Below are positions 50,681-58,856 of a stretch of 64,000 nucleotides of DNA, piece after piece. A program made the translations under genes and the position numbers. The notes beneath the pieces were generated by a model. It made no database searches. It had not been told where the DNA came from and saw only the letters and a list, made by a program, of their open reading frames with translations. The DNA is from Mycolicibacterium mageritense (GTDB lineage Bacteria; Actinomycetota; Actinomycetes; Mycobacteriales; Mycobacteriaceae): positions 5,332,001 through 5,396,000 of the forward strand of contig NZ_AP022567.1 of the NCBI RefSeq assembly GCF_010727475.1, given 5' to 3'. The first letter of the stretch is position 1. Each line of letters begins with the position of its first letter.

Positions 50681-50829
50681 TACTCGGGGCGGTAGGGCTT
50701 GCTACGAAACGGGTCAGGGTCAAGGTCGAACTCGATAGGCGCGCTCGACAGCGGCGTGGGGCTCGGGGTGTTGAGTCCAGCTCTCCGGGTCATCGCGGCG
50801 ATGACCCGCTCCGCCAGTCGTTTCAGCAA
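50680..50829 (-). CDS. 49-residue small protein, TTG start
   Basis: TTG 50829 is preceded by GGAGATAACCC. The sequence LKRLAERVIAAMTRRAGL is followed by a Pro/Ser linker and an acidic end (FDLDPDPFRSKPYRPE) that looks genuinely coding and stops at the terminator. It overlaps the 3' part of the next gene in another frame, so one of the two frames may be wrong near 50830. Confidence 0.45.
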   Translation of the reverse strand: MLKRLAERVIAAMTRRAGLNTPSPTPLSSAPIEFDLDPDPFRSKPYRPE

Positions 50830-51079
50830 GGGTTATCTCCTCTATCGCTGGTCGCAGCGGCGACGTACACCGCCGCCAGAATGAGCTTTCGGTGGTCGTG
50901 AGCGGTGGTTCGGTGCTCCCATGAGCCAGTGCCACATGGTCTGCGTCGTCGCCGCTATCGGTCGTGTGGATAACCGTCGCGCCCTGTTCGATGAGGGAAG
51001 CGGCTATCGGGTTATCGGCACGGGTCGATATGTAGGACGCCGCGTCTCCGGTGCCGAGTTGCAGAACGTGATAGGACAT
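50720..51079 (-). CDS. hypothetical protein
   Basis: A 119-residue frame. The first 65 residues (MSYHVLQLGTGDAASYISTR) look like a Rossmann-like or NTP-sensing beta-alpha unit. The second half is Arg/Pro-rich and less convincing, and overlaps the 49-residue frame. Its start overlaps the upstream stop (TGATG). Possibly truncated near 50850. Confidence 0.4.
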   Translation of the reverse strand: MSYHVLQLGTGDAASYISTRADNPIAASLIEQGATVIHTTDSGDDADHVALAHGSTEPPLTTTESSFWRRCTSPLRPAIEEITLAETTGGAGHRRDDPESWTQHPEPHAAVERAYRVRP

Positions 51080-51432
51080 CAGAACACCATCAGAGAGGGC
51101 GGGTCGATGGCTTCCCGCAGCTTGTGGAGAAGGTCGTCATCGCTCAGCGCACGGGCGGTCACGGGGTCATCGGTGACGGTGGACGTAGGCTCATCGCCGC
51201 GTAGCCACGCGCTGATGGTCTCGCGGTAGATGTACTCAACCTCTCGCAACGCTGATAGTGGATGTGCCAGCGGCGCAAGAACTTCCCGCACTTCGGTCAC
51301 GACGGACACCCACAAGACAAGAGAGTCCAGGTACGGATCGGCACTGGTACCTGGTGCACGGAAACGGGTTCTAGCGATGAGGGAGAAGATTCGGTCAACG
51401 GCGGCGTCGATAGGACCGGTGTCGGTGGTCAC
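51079..51432 (-). CDS. hypothetical helical protein of the regulatory operon
   Basis: A 117-residue, largely helical protein (DAAVDRIFSLIARTRFRAPG and SLVLWVSVVTEVREVLAPLA). Not recognised. It overlaps both neighbours, so it belongs to the operon headed by the HTH gene at 51677. Confidence 0.5.
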   Translation of the reverse strand: MTTDTGPIDAAVDRIFSLIARTRFRAPGTSADPYLDSLVLWVSVVTEVREVLAPLAHPLSALREVEYIYRETISAWLRGDEPTSTVTDDPVTARALSDDDLLHKLREAIDPPSLMVF

Positions 51433-51677
51433 GCCGCGACCTCAAGTCCCAGAAGCTCACGAACGTGGACGCTCGGCACAATCCATCGCTGACCCATGCG
51501 GACAACCCGCAGCGGGGAGGGCAGGTCTCCAGCGGCGGCGTGCCGCTGTGCCGTCGCCAAGGACACCCCGGTGAGAACCGCCAGCTCAGCCAGGGAAATG
51601 GCGGGGGAGGTCTTCACCGCTTCGAGCGCGGCGTCCATGCTGGGGAGCTTGCCTCCAGTTTTGGTTGGTGCGGTCAC
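51429..51677 (-). CDS. HTH protein divergent from the XRE regulator (excisionase-like)
   Basis: An 82-residue protein from GTG 51677, chosen because GGAGCAACAA precedes it and the longer frame would run into the operator. LAELAVLTGVSLATAQRHAA and VRMGQRWIVPSVHVRELL form an HTH_17-type domain. It lies next to the integrase and its regulator, so it is the second Xis candidate of the element. Confidence 0.65.
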   Translation of the reverse strand: MTAPTKTGGKLPSMDAALEAVKTSPAISLAELAVLTGVSLATAQRHAAAGDLPSPLRVVRMGQRWIVPSVHVRELLGLEVAA

Positions 51678-51703
51678 TTGTTGCTCCGTGAATAGTTGAT
51701 AAG

Positions 51704-51722
51704 TGCTCTGTAAAACAGAGCA
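51704..51722. promoter_or_regulatory. operator palindrome between the divergent regulators
   Basis: TGCTCTGT-AAA-ACAGAGCA, perfect 8-bp arms. A half-site TGCTCTGT recurs at 51790-51797, overlapping the start codon of the XRE gene. Confidence 0.65.
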
Positions 51723-51788
51723 TAGCACGGATTTGAGATTTGAGTAGTTCTGTGTATAGCGGTGAGGCTGTCGCTGTTTGTGCGTATC

Positions 51789-52217
51789 ATGCTCTGTGTG
51801 GCAGAAAAGCTGACCTCGGAGGTTGTCGGGCGGAACGTGGCACGGTTGCGTGCCGCTACCAACACGACGATTCGGGAACTAGCGGCAGGGTTGAAAGAGC
51901 AGGGGCTCCCCATGTCGTCGTCGGGAATCACGGACATCGAGCGAGGCAGGCGACAGGTCAACGTTGACCAACTGACCGCTCTCGCAGCGGCTTTGGGTGT
52001 ATCACCCATGACGTTGCTCATGCCGCTACCCGATGATGGTGACCCCGACGCCGAGGTCATGCTGTCGGGCACGTCGCCCGAAACCGCCCGCGACATGGAT
52101 ATGTGGCTACGTGGCGAACAGCCCCTAACGGCTGAACTGATGGACGATTGGGAGCGAGAAGGCTTCCGACGCGCGGCAAACCCGCCCTGGACGTGGAAGA
52201 AGGGGGAGAAGGACTGA
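51789..52217 (+). CDS. XRE-family regulator upstream of integrase
   Basis: A 142-residue protein. The N-terminal Cro/CI-like HTH is readable (NVARLRAATNTTIRELAAGL, then SSSGITDIERGRRQVNVDQL and ALAAALGVSPMTLLMP), followed by an acidic C-terminus. ATG 51789 overlaps a half-operator. Its stop overlaps the integrase start by one base, so repressor and integrase are one transcription unit, like the KorSA/int logic of other AICEs. Probably represses itself and the divergent operon. Confidence 0.8.
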   Translation: MLCVAEKLTSEVVGRNVARLRAATNTTIRELAAGLKEQGLPMSSSGITDIERGRRQVNVDQLTALAAALGVSPMTLLMPLPDDGDPDAEVMLSGTSPETARDMDMWLRGEQPLTAELMDDWEREGFRRAANPPWTWKKGEKD

Positions 52218-53452
52218 TGGCAGGACGACCGCCGCTGGAAATCGGCACGTACGGGGAAATCGCTGACCCGTGGCAGACTCCGAGTGGGAAGTGGCAGACC
52301 AAGGCGCGGTATCGCGGCGGCGATGGTGTTACCCGCCCCTTGACGGCGACGGGGGACACCCCCGCGCAGGCGAAGGCGAAGCTCAAACGGAAACTGGCTG
52401 AGCGCCTACAGGGAGTCCACGGCAGTACGGGGGAGTTGACCCGTGAATCGCCGCTGAGTGCGTTGGTGGAGCGCTGGCTGGAGAACCTGGAGGGAAAGCG
52501 CCGCTCCAAGGTGGGCTCTCGTGAAGGAAGCCTGGCTGATGACACCGTGGACGATTACATAGGCATCGCACGCAAGATTCTGATACCTGGACTGGGGGCT
52601 GTCCGCCTTCGTGAGTTGAACACGCAGCGGTGTGACACCTACCTAGCTGGACTGAAAACCCGCAAGCGGCAAGTCCGTACCGTCCTCATGCAGGTGTGCG
52701 GGCTGGGGGTTCGGTGGAGCCTGCTGGAGTACAACCCTGTCAGGGAGACCGAGAGCCCGCCGCGCAAGCAGGGGAGCAAGAGAACCCTCACGCCCGAGGA
52801 TGTGGAGGAGCTTCGGCAGCGCATCCGTGACTGGCAGGACGCGCCGCAGCCCCGAGGTGGACGCCCGCGTGACAGCGACATGGCTGAACTGGTGGACGTT
52901 CTGATGGCGACGGGGGAGCGCACGGGCGAAATCCTGGCGCTGTGGTGGAGCGACGTTCACGGTCTGGACGACATGAGCAAGCCCGCGACCATCACCATTG
53001 CTGGAACGGTGGACAAGAAGGGCAAGCGGCAGCCCATGCCGAAGTCCGTTCACGGGTACCGCACGCTGAAGCTTCCCGAGTTCGGCAGGCAGGCGCTCAT
53101 ACGGCAGCGCGAACGGGGCTATCCGTTCATGTTGGTGTTCCCATCATCGGCGGGGACGCCGCGTTGGGTGAACAACACCAACAGGACGTGGAGGGAAATC
53201 CGGGGAGAAGAGTTCGGTTGGGTCACCCCGAAGGTGTTCAGGAAGACCGCCGCGACCGCCATCGAACGTGAGCATGGGGCAGAAGCAGCAGCCGCGCAGC
53301 TTGGTCATGGCAGCCCGGACATCACGAGGAAGTTCTACATCGACAGGGCTACGGAAGCCCCGGACAACACCGCCGCGCTGGACAAGTTCGCGCCAAAAGT
53401 GGTCAATAAGCGGTCAACGCCCCCGAAATTGCGGGTCGTCGGTGGAGAGTAA
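52217..53452 (+). CDS. int: tyrosine integrase of the 29-kb element
   Basis: A 411-residue phage-type integrase. An N-terminal arm-binding region (residues 1-60, with a basic YRGGDGVTRP) is followed by a SAM-like core-binding domain and the catalytic domain: Arg in MATGERTGEILALWW (about 235), KVFRKT (about 340, Lys where His is usual in HxxR), LGHGSPDITRKFYI with the last His and the Tyr nucleophile. It ends 36 bp from attR, in tRNA-Lys. A terminator follows at once. Confidence 0.92.
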   Translation: MAGRPPLEIGTYGEIADPWQTPSGKWQTKARYRGGDGVTRPLTATGDTPAQAKAKLKRKLAERLQGVHGSTGELTRESPLSALVERWLENLEGKRRSKVGSREGSLADDTVDDYIGIARKILIPGLGAVRLRELNTQRCDTYLAGLKTRKRQVRTVLMQVCGLGVRWSLLEYNPVRETESPPRKQGSKRTLTPEDVEELRQRIRDWQDAPQPRGGRPRDSDMAELVDVLMATGERTGEILALWWSDVHGLDDMSKPATITIAGTVDKKGKRQPMPKSVHGYRTLKLPEFGRQALIRQRERGYPFMLVFPSSAGTPRWVNNTNRTWREIRGEEFGWVTPKVFRKTAATAIEREHGAEAAAAQLGHGSPDITRKFYIDRATEAPDNTAALDKFAPKVVNKRSTPPKLRVVGGE

Positions 53453-53483
53453 AAACCCCTCCTGCACTGGTCAGGAGGGGTTT
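53453..53483. terminator. terminator after the integrase gene
   Basis: AAACCCCTCCTG and CAGGAGGGGTTT, 12-bp perfect arms, 7-base loop, T-run after. It also insulates the tRNA-Lys on the other strand. Confidence 0.85.
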
Positions 53484-53487
53484 CTCT

Positions 53488-53561
<74 letters not shown>

Positions 53562-54181
53562 GTATCTCCAGACGGGACCGGTTTCCGGTCTGCGTCTGCA
53601 GGACTGTGCATCACACACTGTGGAATTGTCAATGGTCAAGCAGCAGAACGCCTGCCGGAAAAGATGGTGCTACACCGATCGTCGAATGTAAAGCGGAAAT
53701 TTCTCAAATCCGTTGCAGTGCAGGCTTTTTTAAAACACGCTGAACTCCAGGAAGGTCAGGCGACATTCCTGGCAGCGGAGACGGCAACACTGTGGTTCTT
53801 ATGAGAGTTGTCTGCTGACTCGATGCGGCTGGGCAGACTCGAGCCGACCCGGCGCACATCGAGCTTCTCGGTGAGGGACTTCGCCCGCGACGAAGCGGCC
53901 GTGGGCGCGGTGCGCATCCCGGCTGTCTGTTCGTCGCGGCGGGCCAAAATCACGAATCGACGGTAGCACCCGATATCGGGGTACGCCCAGCAAATATCGC
54001 CCACACGGCTCCAGGTGAATCGGGCCTGATCGTGCTCCGAACCGAGCACTGGACAGATTTCTCTGAAACGTTTCAGGATGGCGACCGTTTCGCTAATGTC
54101 CGTGAAGAATCAAATAACTGTGTCTGAGCACGCTTCGGTCGTCGACGTCGTCCGGGCGTCGTCTGCAACGAAAGGCCAAGG
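53562..54181. other. 620-bp intergenic region, no confident gene
   Basis: A 97-codon minus-strand frame (53756-54049) is open but lacks a ribosome site and has weak protein character. The region is more AT-rich than its surroundings near 53590-53740. The last 100 bp must hold the promoter of the OFA transporter. Confidence 0.4.
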
Positions 54182-55579
54182 ATGACAGCAGCTTCCACTG
54201 CGTCGCGCGTCGTTCCGTTCCTCAGCCGCGAACGCATCATCGCGCCGCCGGGCTGGAGTCGGTGGCTGGTACCACCGGCGGCGTTGTCAATCCATCTGTC
54301 CGTCGGTGCGGCCTATTCGTGGAGTGTGTTCAAGAAACCCCTCGAGGGCGCCCTCGGTATTTCCGGAACCTTGAGCGCATTGCCGTTCACCATCGGCATC
54401 GTCATGCTCGGTCTCTCGGCGGCCGTCTTCGGCACCTGGGTGGACCGCAACGGGCCACGGATGGCGATGTTCGCGGCGATGTGCTGCTTCTGTGGGGGAT
54501 GGTTGGTCGGTGCGGCCGGTCTGGCGCTCAACCAGTACTGGCTGGTGCTGTTGGGTTACGGGGTGCTGGGCGGCATCGGGTGGGGGATCGGCTACATCTC
54601 GCCGGTCTCCACGCTGATGAAGTGGTTCCCCGACAAGCCGGGAATGGCGACCGGCCTGGCCATCATGGGCTTCGGCGGCGGCGCACTGATCGCGTCACCG
54701 TGGTCGACGGCGATGCTCAACGCTTTCGGGACGAGCACTGCGGGTATCGCCAAGACCTTCCTGGTGCACGGGCTCGCGTACGCGGTGTTCATGTCGTTGG
54801 GCTGGCTGCTTGTCCGGGTCCCTCGACCCGATTGGCGGCCGCACGGCTGGACACCCACACCGCCGCCGCAAGGTTCGATCGTCACCGGCGGGCAGGTCTC
54901 GGCCGGTAACGCGATCAAGACCCCTCAGTTCTGGCTGCTGTGGGTGGTCTTGTGCTTCAACGTCACCGCGGGCATCGGCATTCTGGAGAAGGCTTCGCCC
55001 ATCTTTCAGGACTACTTCCCCAAGGCCGGCGTGGCAGCAGGCGCCTTGGCGGCAGCAGCGGCCGGCTACGTGGCGATGCTGTCGCTGGGCAACATGCTCG
55101 GTCGCATCGGGTGGTCCAGCCTGTCCGACGTGATCGGGCGCAAGAACGCTTACCGGCTGTACCTCGGTGTCGGGGCGCTGCTCTATCTGACGATCATGTT
55201 GATGGGGAATTCCAACAAGTTCGTCTTCCTGGTCGCGACCATCGTGATCCTGTCGTTCTACGGTGCGGGCTTCGCCACCGTGCCCGCGTACCTGCGTGAC
55301 CTGTTCGGCACGTTTCAGGTCGGTGCCATCCACGGTCGGCTGCTCACGGCGTGGTCGGCGGCAGGCATTCTGGGCCCGATCATCGTCAACTTGGTCGCCG
55401 ACGGTGAGGCGGCTGACGGCAAGAGCGGTCCGGCGCTGTACACATTGTCGTTCTCGATCATGATCGCCCTGCTGCTGGTCGCACTCGTGTGCAACGAGCT
55501 GATCCGGCCGGTGTCGTCGAAATGGCATGAGCCGCAATCAGAGACATCCACGCCCATGGTTGAGGAGGTCAACCGGTGA
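54182..55579 (+). CDS. OFA-family MFS transporter (oxalate/formate antiporter type)
   Basis: A 465-residue, 12-helix transporter. SIHLSVGAAYSWSVFKKPL, GILEKASPIFQDYF and a GYISPVSTLMKWFPDKPGMA loop are typical of the OFA subfamily that exchanges small carboxylates. Its stop overlaps the GTG of a 47-residue membrane protein, the known small-subunit partner arrangement. Substrate unknown; oxalate, formate or another monocarboxylate are candidates. Confidence 0.85.
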   Translation: MTAASTASRVVPFLSRERIIAPPGWSRWLVPPAALSIHLSVGAAYSWSVFKKPLEGALGISGTLSALPFTIGIVMLGLSAAVFGTWVDRNGPRMAMFAAMCCFCGGWLVGAAGLALNQYWLVLLGYGVLGGIGWGIGYISPVSTLMKWFPDKPGMATGLAIMGFGGGALIASPWSTAMLNAFGTSTAGIAKTFLVHGLAYAVFMSLGWLLVRVPRPDWRPHGWTPTPPPQGSIVTGGQVSAGNAIKTPQFWLLWVVLCFNVTAGIGILEKASPIFQDYFPKAGVAAGALAAAAAGYVAMLSLGNMLGRIGWSSLSDVIGRKNAYRLYLGVGALLYLTIMLMGNSNKFVFLVATIVILSFYGAGFATVPAYLRDLFGTFQVGAIHGRLLTAWSAAGILGPIIVNLVADGEAADGKSGPALYTLSFSIMIALLLVALVCNELIRPVSSKWHEPQSETSTPMVEEVNR

Positions 55580-55719
55580 CCGAGCAGTCCACCGAGCTCC
55601 ACGAGTACCAGCCGACTGTGCCCAGGATCTACATCACGCTCGCGTGGCTGTGGGTGGCGGTGCCCTTCGGCTACGGGGTCTACCAGTTGCTGCTCAAGGT
55701 CGGTCAGTTGTTCGGCTGA
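55576..55719 (+). CDS. MFS-associated small membrane subunit
   Basis: A 47-residue protein with one helix (IYITLAWLWVAVPFGYGVYQ) and a short charged N-terminus. It overlaps the transporter stop (GTGA). Such tiny proteins routinely follow OFA transporters in actinobacteria and are thought to be accessory subunits. Confidence 0.78.
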   Translation: MTEQSTELHEYQPTVPRIYITLAWLWVAVPFGYGVYQLLLKVGQLFG

Positions 55720-55725
55720 CGCACC

Positions 55726-56502
55726 TCAACCCCGGTCGCCGCCGCTGACCTCCAGAACCGTGCCGGTGATGTAGCTGGCGTCGTCGGAGGCCATGAAAAG
55801 GATTGGCGCGACCTGTTCTTCGATCGTGCTGTAGCGCTTGAGGAAGGTGCTCTGGGTGCTCTGCGTGACAGTCTCCTCATGCCAGCGCACCTCGTCGGCG
55901 GTCAGGGGATCGGGATTGCGGGGAATGCCACCCGCCGGCGCGCTGGTTCCGCCGGGTGCCGTGGCGACGACGCGGATGCCCTTGCCGGCGGCTTCGAACG
56001 CGAGCGATGCGGTGATCGCATTGACACCGCCCTTGGCGGCGGCATACGGGACGCGGTTGATGCTGCGGGTGGCGTTCGACGACACATTGACGATGACACC
56101 GTGGGCCCGCTCGATCATGTAGGGCAGGGCGGCGCGTGCACACCACATCGTCGGCAGCAGGGATCGGTGCAGTTCGGCGAGGATCTCGTGCTCGGCGTAG
56201 AACTCGTACGGTTTGCGCCAGATGGTCCCGCCGACGTTGTTGATCAGCACGTCGATCCGCCCGAACTCGGCGACCGCGAACTGCATCAAAGCTTCTGCGC
56301 CGCGGTATGTTTCGAGATCGCAGAGGAAAGCTCTCGCATCGCCGCCTGCCGCGGTGATCTGGTCGCGGGCCGCGTCGACCCGGTCGGATCGGTCGGCCAG
56401 GACCACTGCGCCGCCCTCGGCGGCGACGCCGCAGGCGACTCCTCTGCCGATGCCCTGCGCCGCACCGGTCACCACGACGATCTTGCCGTCGAAGCGATTC
56501 AC
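55726..56502 (-). CDS. benD: SDR, benzoate diol dehydrogenase (BenD)-like
   Basis: A 258-residue SDR starting at GTG 56502 (VNRFDGKIVVVTGAAQGIGR). NNVGG, the serine region VNVSSNA and YAAAK are intact. The sequence, including GTIWRKPYEFY, resembles 1,6-dihydroxycyclohexadiene-carboxylate dehydrogenase, which turns the benzoate diol into catechol with CO2 release. It overlaps the aromatic-acid transporter gene by four bases, which supports a role in aromatic catabolism. benABC are not in the window. Confidence 0.75.
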   Translation of the reverse strand: MNRFDGKIVVVTGAAQGIGRGVACGVAAEGGAVVLADRSDRVDAARDQITAAGGDARAFLCDLETYRGAEALMQFAVAEFGRIDVLINNVGGTIWRKPYEFYAEHEILAELHRSLLPTMWCARAALPYMIERAHGVIVNVSSNATRSINRVPYAAAKGGVNAITASLAFEAAGKGIRVVATAPGGTSAPAGGIPRNPDPLTADEVRWHEETVTQSTQSTFLKRYSTIEEQVAPILFMASDDASYITGTVLEVSGGDRG

Positions 56503-57863
56503 CGGTGGTCCACCACGACCGCGTGGTCGGCCGGTGCGGCATCCGCCGCCATGGGTCGTGGGCGCAACGCGAGCGTCGCAAGTGCGGCGACGGCGAGCGG
56601 AACCGCGATCAGCCCGAAATAACCACCGACCCCGAAGCTGCCGAGCAGCCAGCCGCCGAGTGCCGAGCCGATGATCGAGCCGGTACGGCCCACGCCGATC
56701 GAGAATCCTGTTGCGGTACCGCGCAGTTGGGTGGGATAGGTCTCGGCGATCAGATAGTTCAACACCAGTTGTTGGCCACCGACGCCGAGGCCGGCCACCG
56801 CGATCAAGGCGAAGGTCAGCGTCCAGTTGGAGCCGCTGACCGCCAAGCCGAGAGCCACGGCGATCCCGAGCGCGAACATGCCGAGCAGGAGTCGACGAGC
56901 CGGCAGTCGGGACAACAGCGCGGCCACCAGGAACGAGAACACGATGAACGCGCCGTTGACCACGATGGTGCCTGACGCTGCCTGTTCCTTCGACAACCCA
57001 GCCTGATGCAGCGCGGTCGGAGTCCATTGCAGCAGCAGGAACCACGCAATCCAGTTGGCCAGGTAGATGGCGCAGATCGTGATGGTCGAGGTGCGGTAGT
57101 CGCCGGTGAACAGCGCCCGGACCGAGCCTGAAGCCTCCACGCGGTGCTCGGCCGCAAGCACGGCGTCGTCCGGGACGGATGCCCCCGTCATGCGGCGCAA
57201 CAGGGCACGCGCCTTGGCCTGGCTTGCGGCGTCGCTGCGCGTGGCCAGATAGCTGGGGGACTCGGGCAGGAAAACGATGACGGCAGCCAGCAAGATCACC
57301 GGCAGTAGGCCGCCGAGAAGAAAAATGCCGCGCCATCCGAGCACCGGCAGCCATGCCGCTGCGACCACGCCACCCAGCATTGCGCCGCCCGGCAGGCCCA
57401 ACAGCACCAACGTCATCGACAGCTTGCGGGACTGCTCGGGGCTGTATTCGGCCGCGAGCGCCAACAGTGACGGTGTCGCGCCACCCATGCCCAGGCCGAT
57501 GAGGAACCGCAACAGCACGATCTGCCACGGCGCCTGCGCAAACGCTCCGAGCAACGAGAAGAACCCGAAGATGCTCAGCGCCAACAGGATCGCTCGCTTG
57601 CGGCCGATGCGGTCACCGATCGACCCGAGCGTGATGGCGCCAAGGGCCATGCCGACGGTGCTTGCCGTGATCACCGCGGTCATTTCCGCGGTTGCCATGG
57701 AGAACTCGTCGGCGATCGACGACCCGATGAACGCGATCGACTGGGTGTCGAATCCGTCGAGCAACGCGATCGCGAAACACAGGAGGACGACACCCCAGCG
57801 TCTGGAATTCATGGGGGTGTCATCGATGACCGACTGCACGCGAATCGGTGACGGCAACGACAT
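56499..57863 (-). CDS. MFS aromatic acid:H+ symporter (AAHS, BenK-like)
   Basis: A 454-residue transporter. The first helix ends LLDGFDTQSIAFIGSSIADE, carrying the DGxD motif of AAHS proteins; GSIGDRIGRKRAILL is the MFS loop 2-3 motif. ATG 57863 is chosen (MSLPSPIRVQ). It is coupled to the BenD-like gene and divergent from an IclR regulator, as in benzoate or hydroxybenzoate operons. Confidence 0.85.
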   Translation of the reverse strand: MSLPSPIRVQSVIDDTPMNSRRWGVVLLCFAIALLDGFDTQSIAFIGSSIADEFSMATAEMTAVITASTVGMALGAITLGSIGDRIGRKRAILLALSIFGFFSLLGAFAQAPWQIVLLRFLIGLGMGGATPSLLALAAEYSPEQSRKLSMTLVLLGLPGGAMLGGVVAAAWLPVLGWRGIFLLGGLLPVILLAAVIVFLPESPSYLATRSDAASQAKARALLRRMTGASVPDDAVLAAEHRVEASGSVRALFTGDYRTSTITICAIYLANWIAWFLLLQWTPTALHQAGLSKEQAASGTIVVNGAFIVFSFLVAALLSRLPARRLLLGMFALGIAVALGLAVSGSNWTLTFALIAVAGLGVGGQQLVLNYLIAETYPTQLRGTATGFSIGVGRTGSIIGSALGGWLLGSFGVGGYFGLIAVPLAVAALATLALRPRPMAADAAPADHAVVVDHR

Positions 57864-58034
57864 CGTTGGAGCCTTTCGGAACAAGCTGCTGAAGTGGCTT
57901 CCAGTAGGGCACAGCGGGCGGCGCAGTCCCTATAGTGGTCACCGTGATGTCTCGTCATACGGGACTAATAAGACGAATTGATCGATTGATGGCGAATTTT
58001 GTTTCTCTTGGCGGGACAAGTGGAGGAGCCGAGC

Positions 58035-58790
58035 ATGGTCGACGAACCGATCGGCGAACATCTGTCCTCGCTGGACTCGGGCTTGCGGGTGATGATGATG
58101 TTCGCCAGTTCGGACAGCATCAACGTCACGTCGGTCGCCCGTGAATTGGCGTGTTCGCGGTCGAGCGCGTACCGCATCCTCAACACCTTGCGTAACCGGG
58201 GCATCGTGATCCTGGGCCCGACGGGCCGCGGCTATTTTCCCGGTCCCGTGCTACTCGATCTGGCCCGTCCACGCGGTCTCGACCTCGAAGACCGCGCCCG
58301 GCTGCTGCCGGTGCTGCGTCGCGCCGTGGATCTGACGGGAGAGACGGTTCACGTCGCGACGCTGGTGGGAACGCAGGTGCTGTTCTTCGACGGGATCGAG
58401 CCCGACCGGCCGGTCCGGGCGACCCTGCAGCAGGGTTATCTCCGGCCGGCCCATGCGATTTCAGCGGGGAAGCTGCTGCTGTCCCAGCTCGGTGATGACC
58501 AGGTACGCGCGTTGTACCCGCGACCGCAGCTGGCCAAGGTGACGCCGTGGACCATCGACTCGGTGGCCGGGTTGCTCGACGAATTGGCGGTCATTCGCCG
58601 TACCGGTCACGCCTTCAGCAAGCAGGAGGCCCAGGTCGGGCTGTGCGGGACGGCAGTTGCCCTCCCGGGGCGTTCCTGGCGCGAACGCCTCGCGCTCTGC
58701 GCGACCGTGCCGCACGACCGCGGCGACGAAGCCGGCCTGATCGCCACCCAGGCCGGGCTGCTGGAAGCCACCGCAGCGTTGGGCCGGTGA
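58035..58790 (+). CDS. IclR-family regulator
   Basis: A 251-residue regulator. HTH with NVTSVARELACSRSSAYRIL, wing GPTGRGYFPGP and a C-terminal effector domain with the IclR pattern (GTALP-type segment CGTAVALPGRSW). ATG 58035 has TGGAGGAG upstream. Divergent from the transporter/BenD operon, so it is its likely aromatic-responsive regulator. Confidence 0.82.
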   Translation: MVDEPIGEHLSSLDSGLRVMMMFASSDSINVTSVARELACSRSSAYRILNTLRNRGIVILGPTGRGYFPGPVLLDLARPRGLDLEDRARLLPVLRRAVDLTGETVHVATLVGTQVLFFDGIEPDRPVRATLQQGYLRPAHAISAGKLLLSQLGDDQVRALYPRPQLAKVTPWTIDSVAGLLDELAVIRRTGHAFSKQEAQVGLCGTAVALPGRSWRERLALCATVPHDRGDEAGLIATQAGLLEATAALGR

Positions 58791-58800
58791 CCACACAGAG

Positions 58801-58843
58801 AAACGTCTGCGAAAAATCGAGGGGCGATTTTTCGCAGACGTTT
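58801..58843. terminator. bidirectional terminator, 19-bp perfect hairpin
   Basis: Arms 58801-58819 and 58825-58843 are exactly complementary (AAACGTCTGCGAAAAATCG), 5-base loop. Lies between two convergent genes. Confidence 0.85.
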
Positions 58844-58856
58844 CACACTCGGGGGC

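Noticed and set aside
53756..54049. A 97-codon minus-strand gene upstream of the OFA transporter
   Set aside because: No ribosome site, no domain, and skewed composition; left as intergenic.
55726..57528. A 600-codon minus-strand frame spanning the BenD-like and transporter genes
   Set aside because: The first 340 residues are out-of-frame transporter sequence; the real gene starts at GTG 56502.
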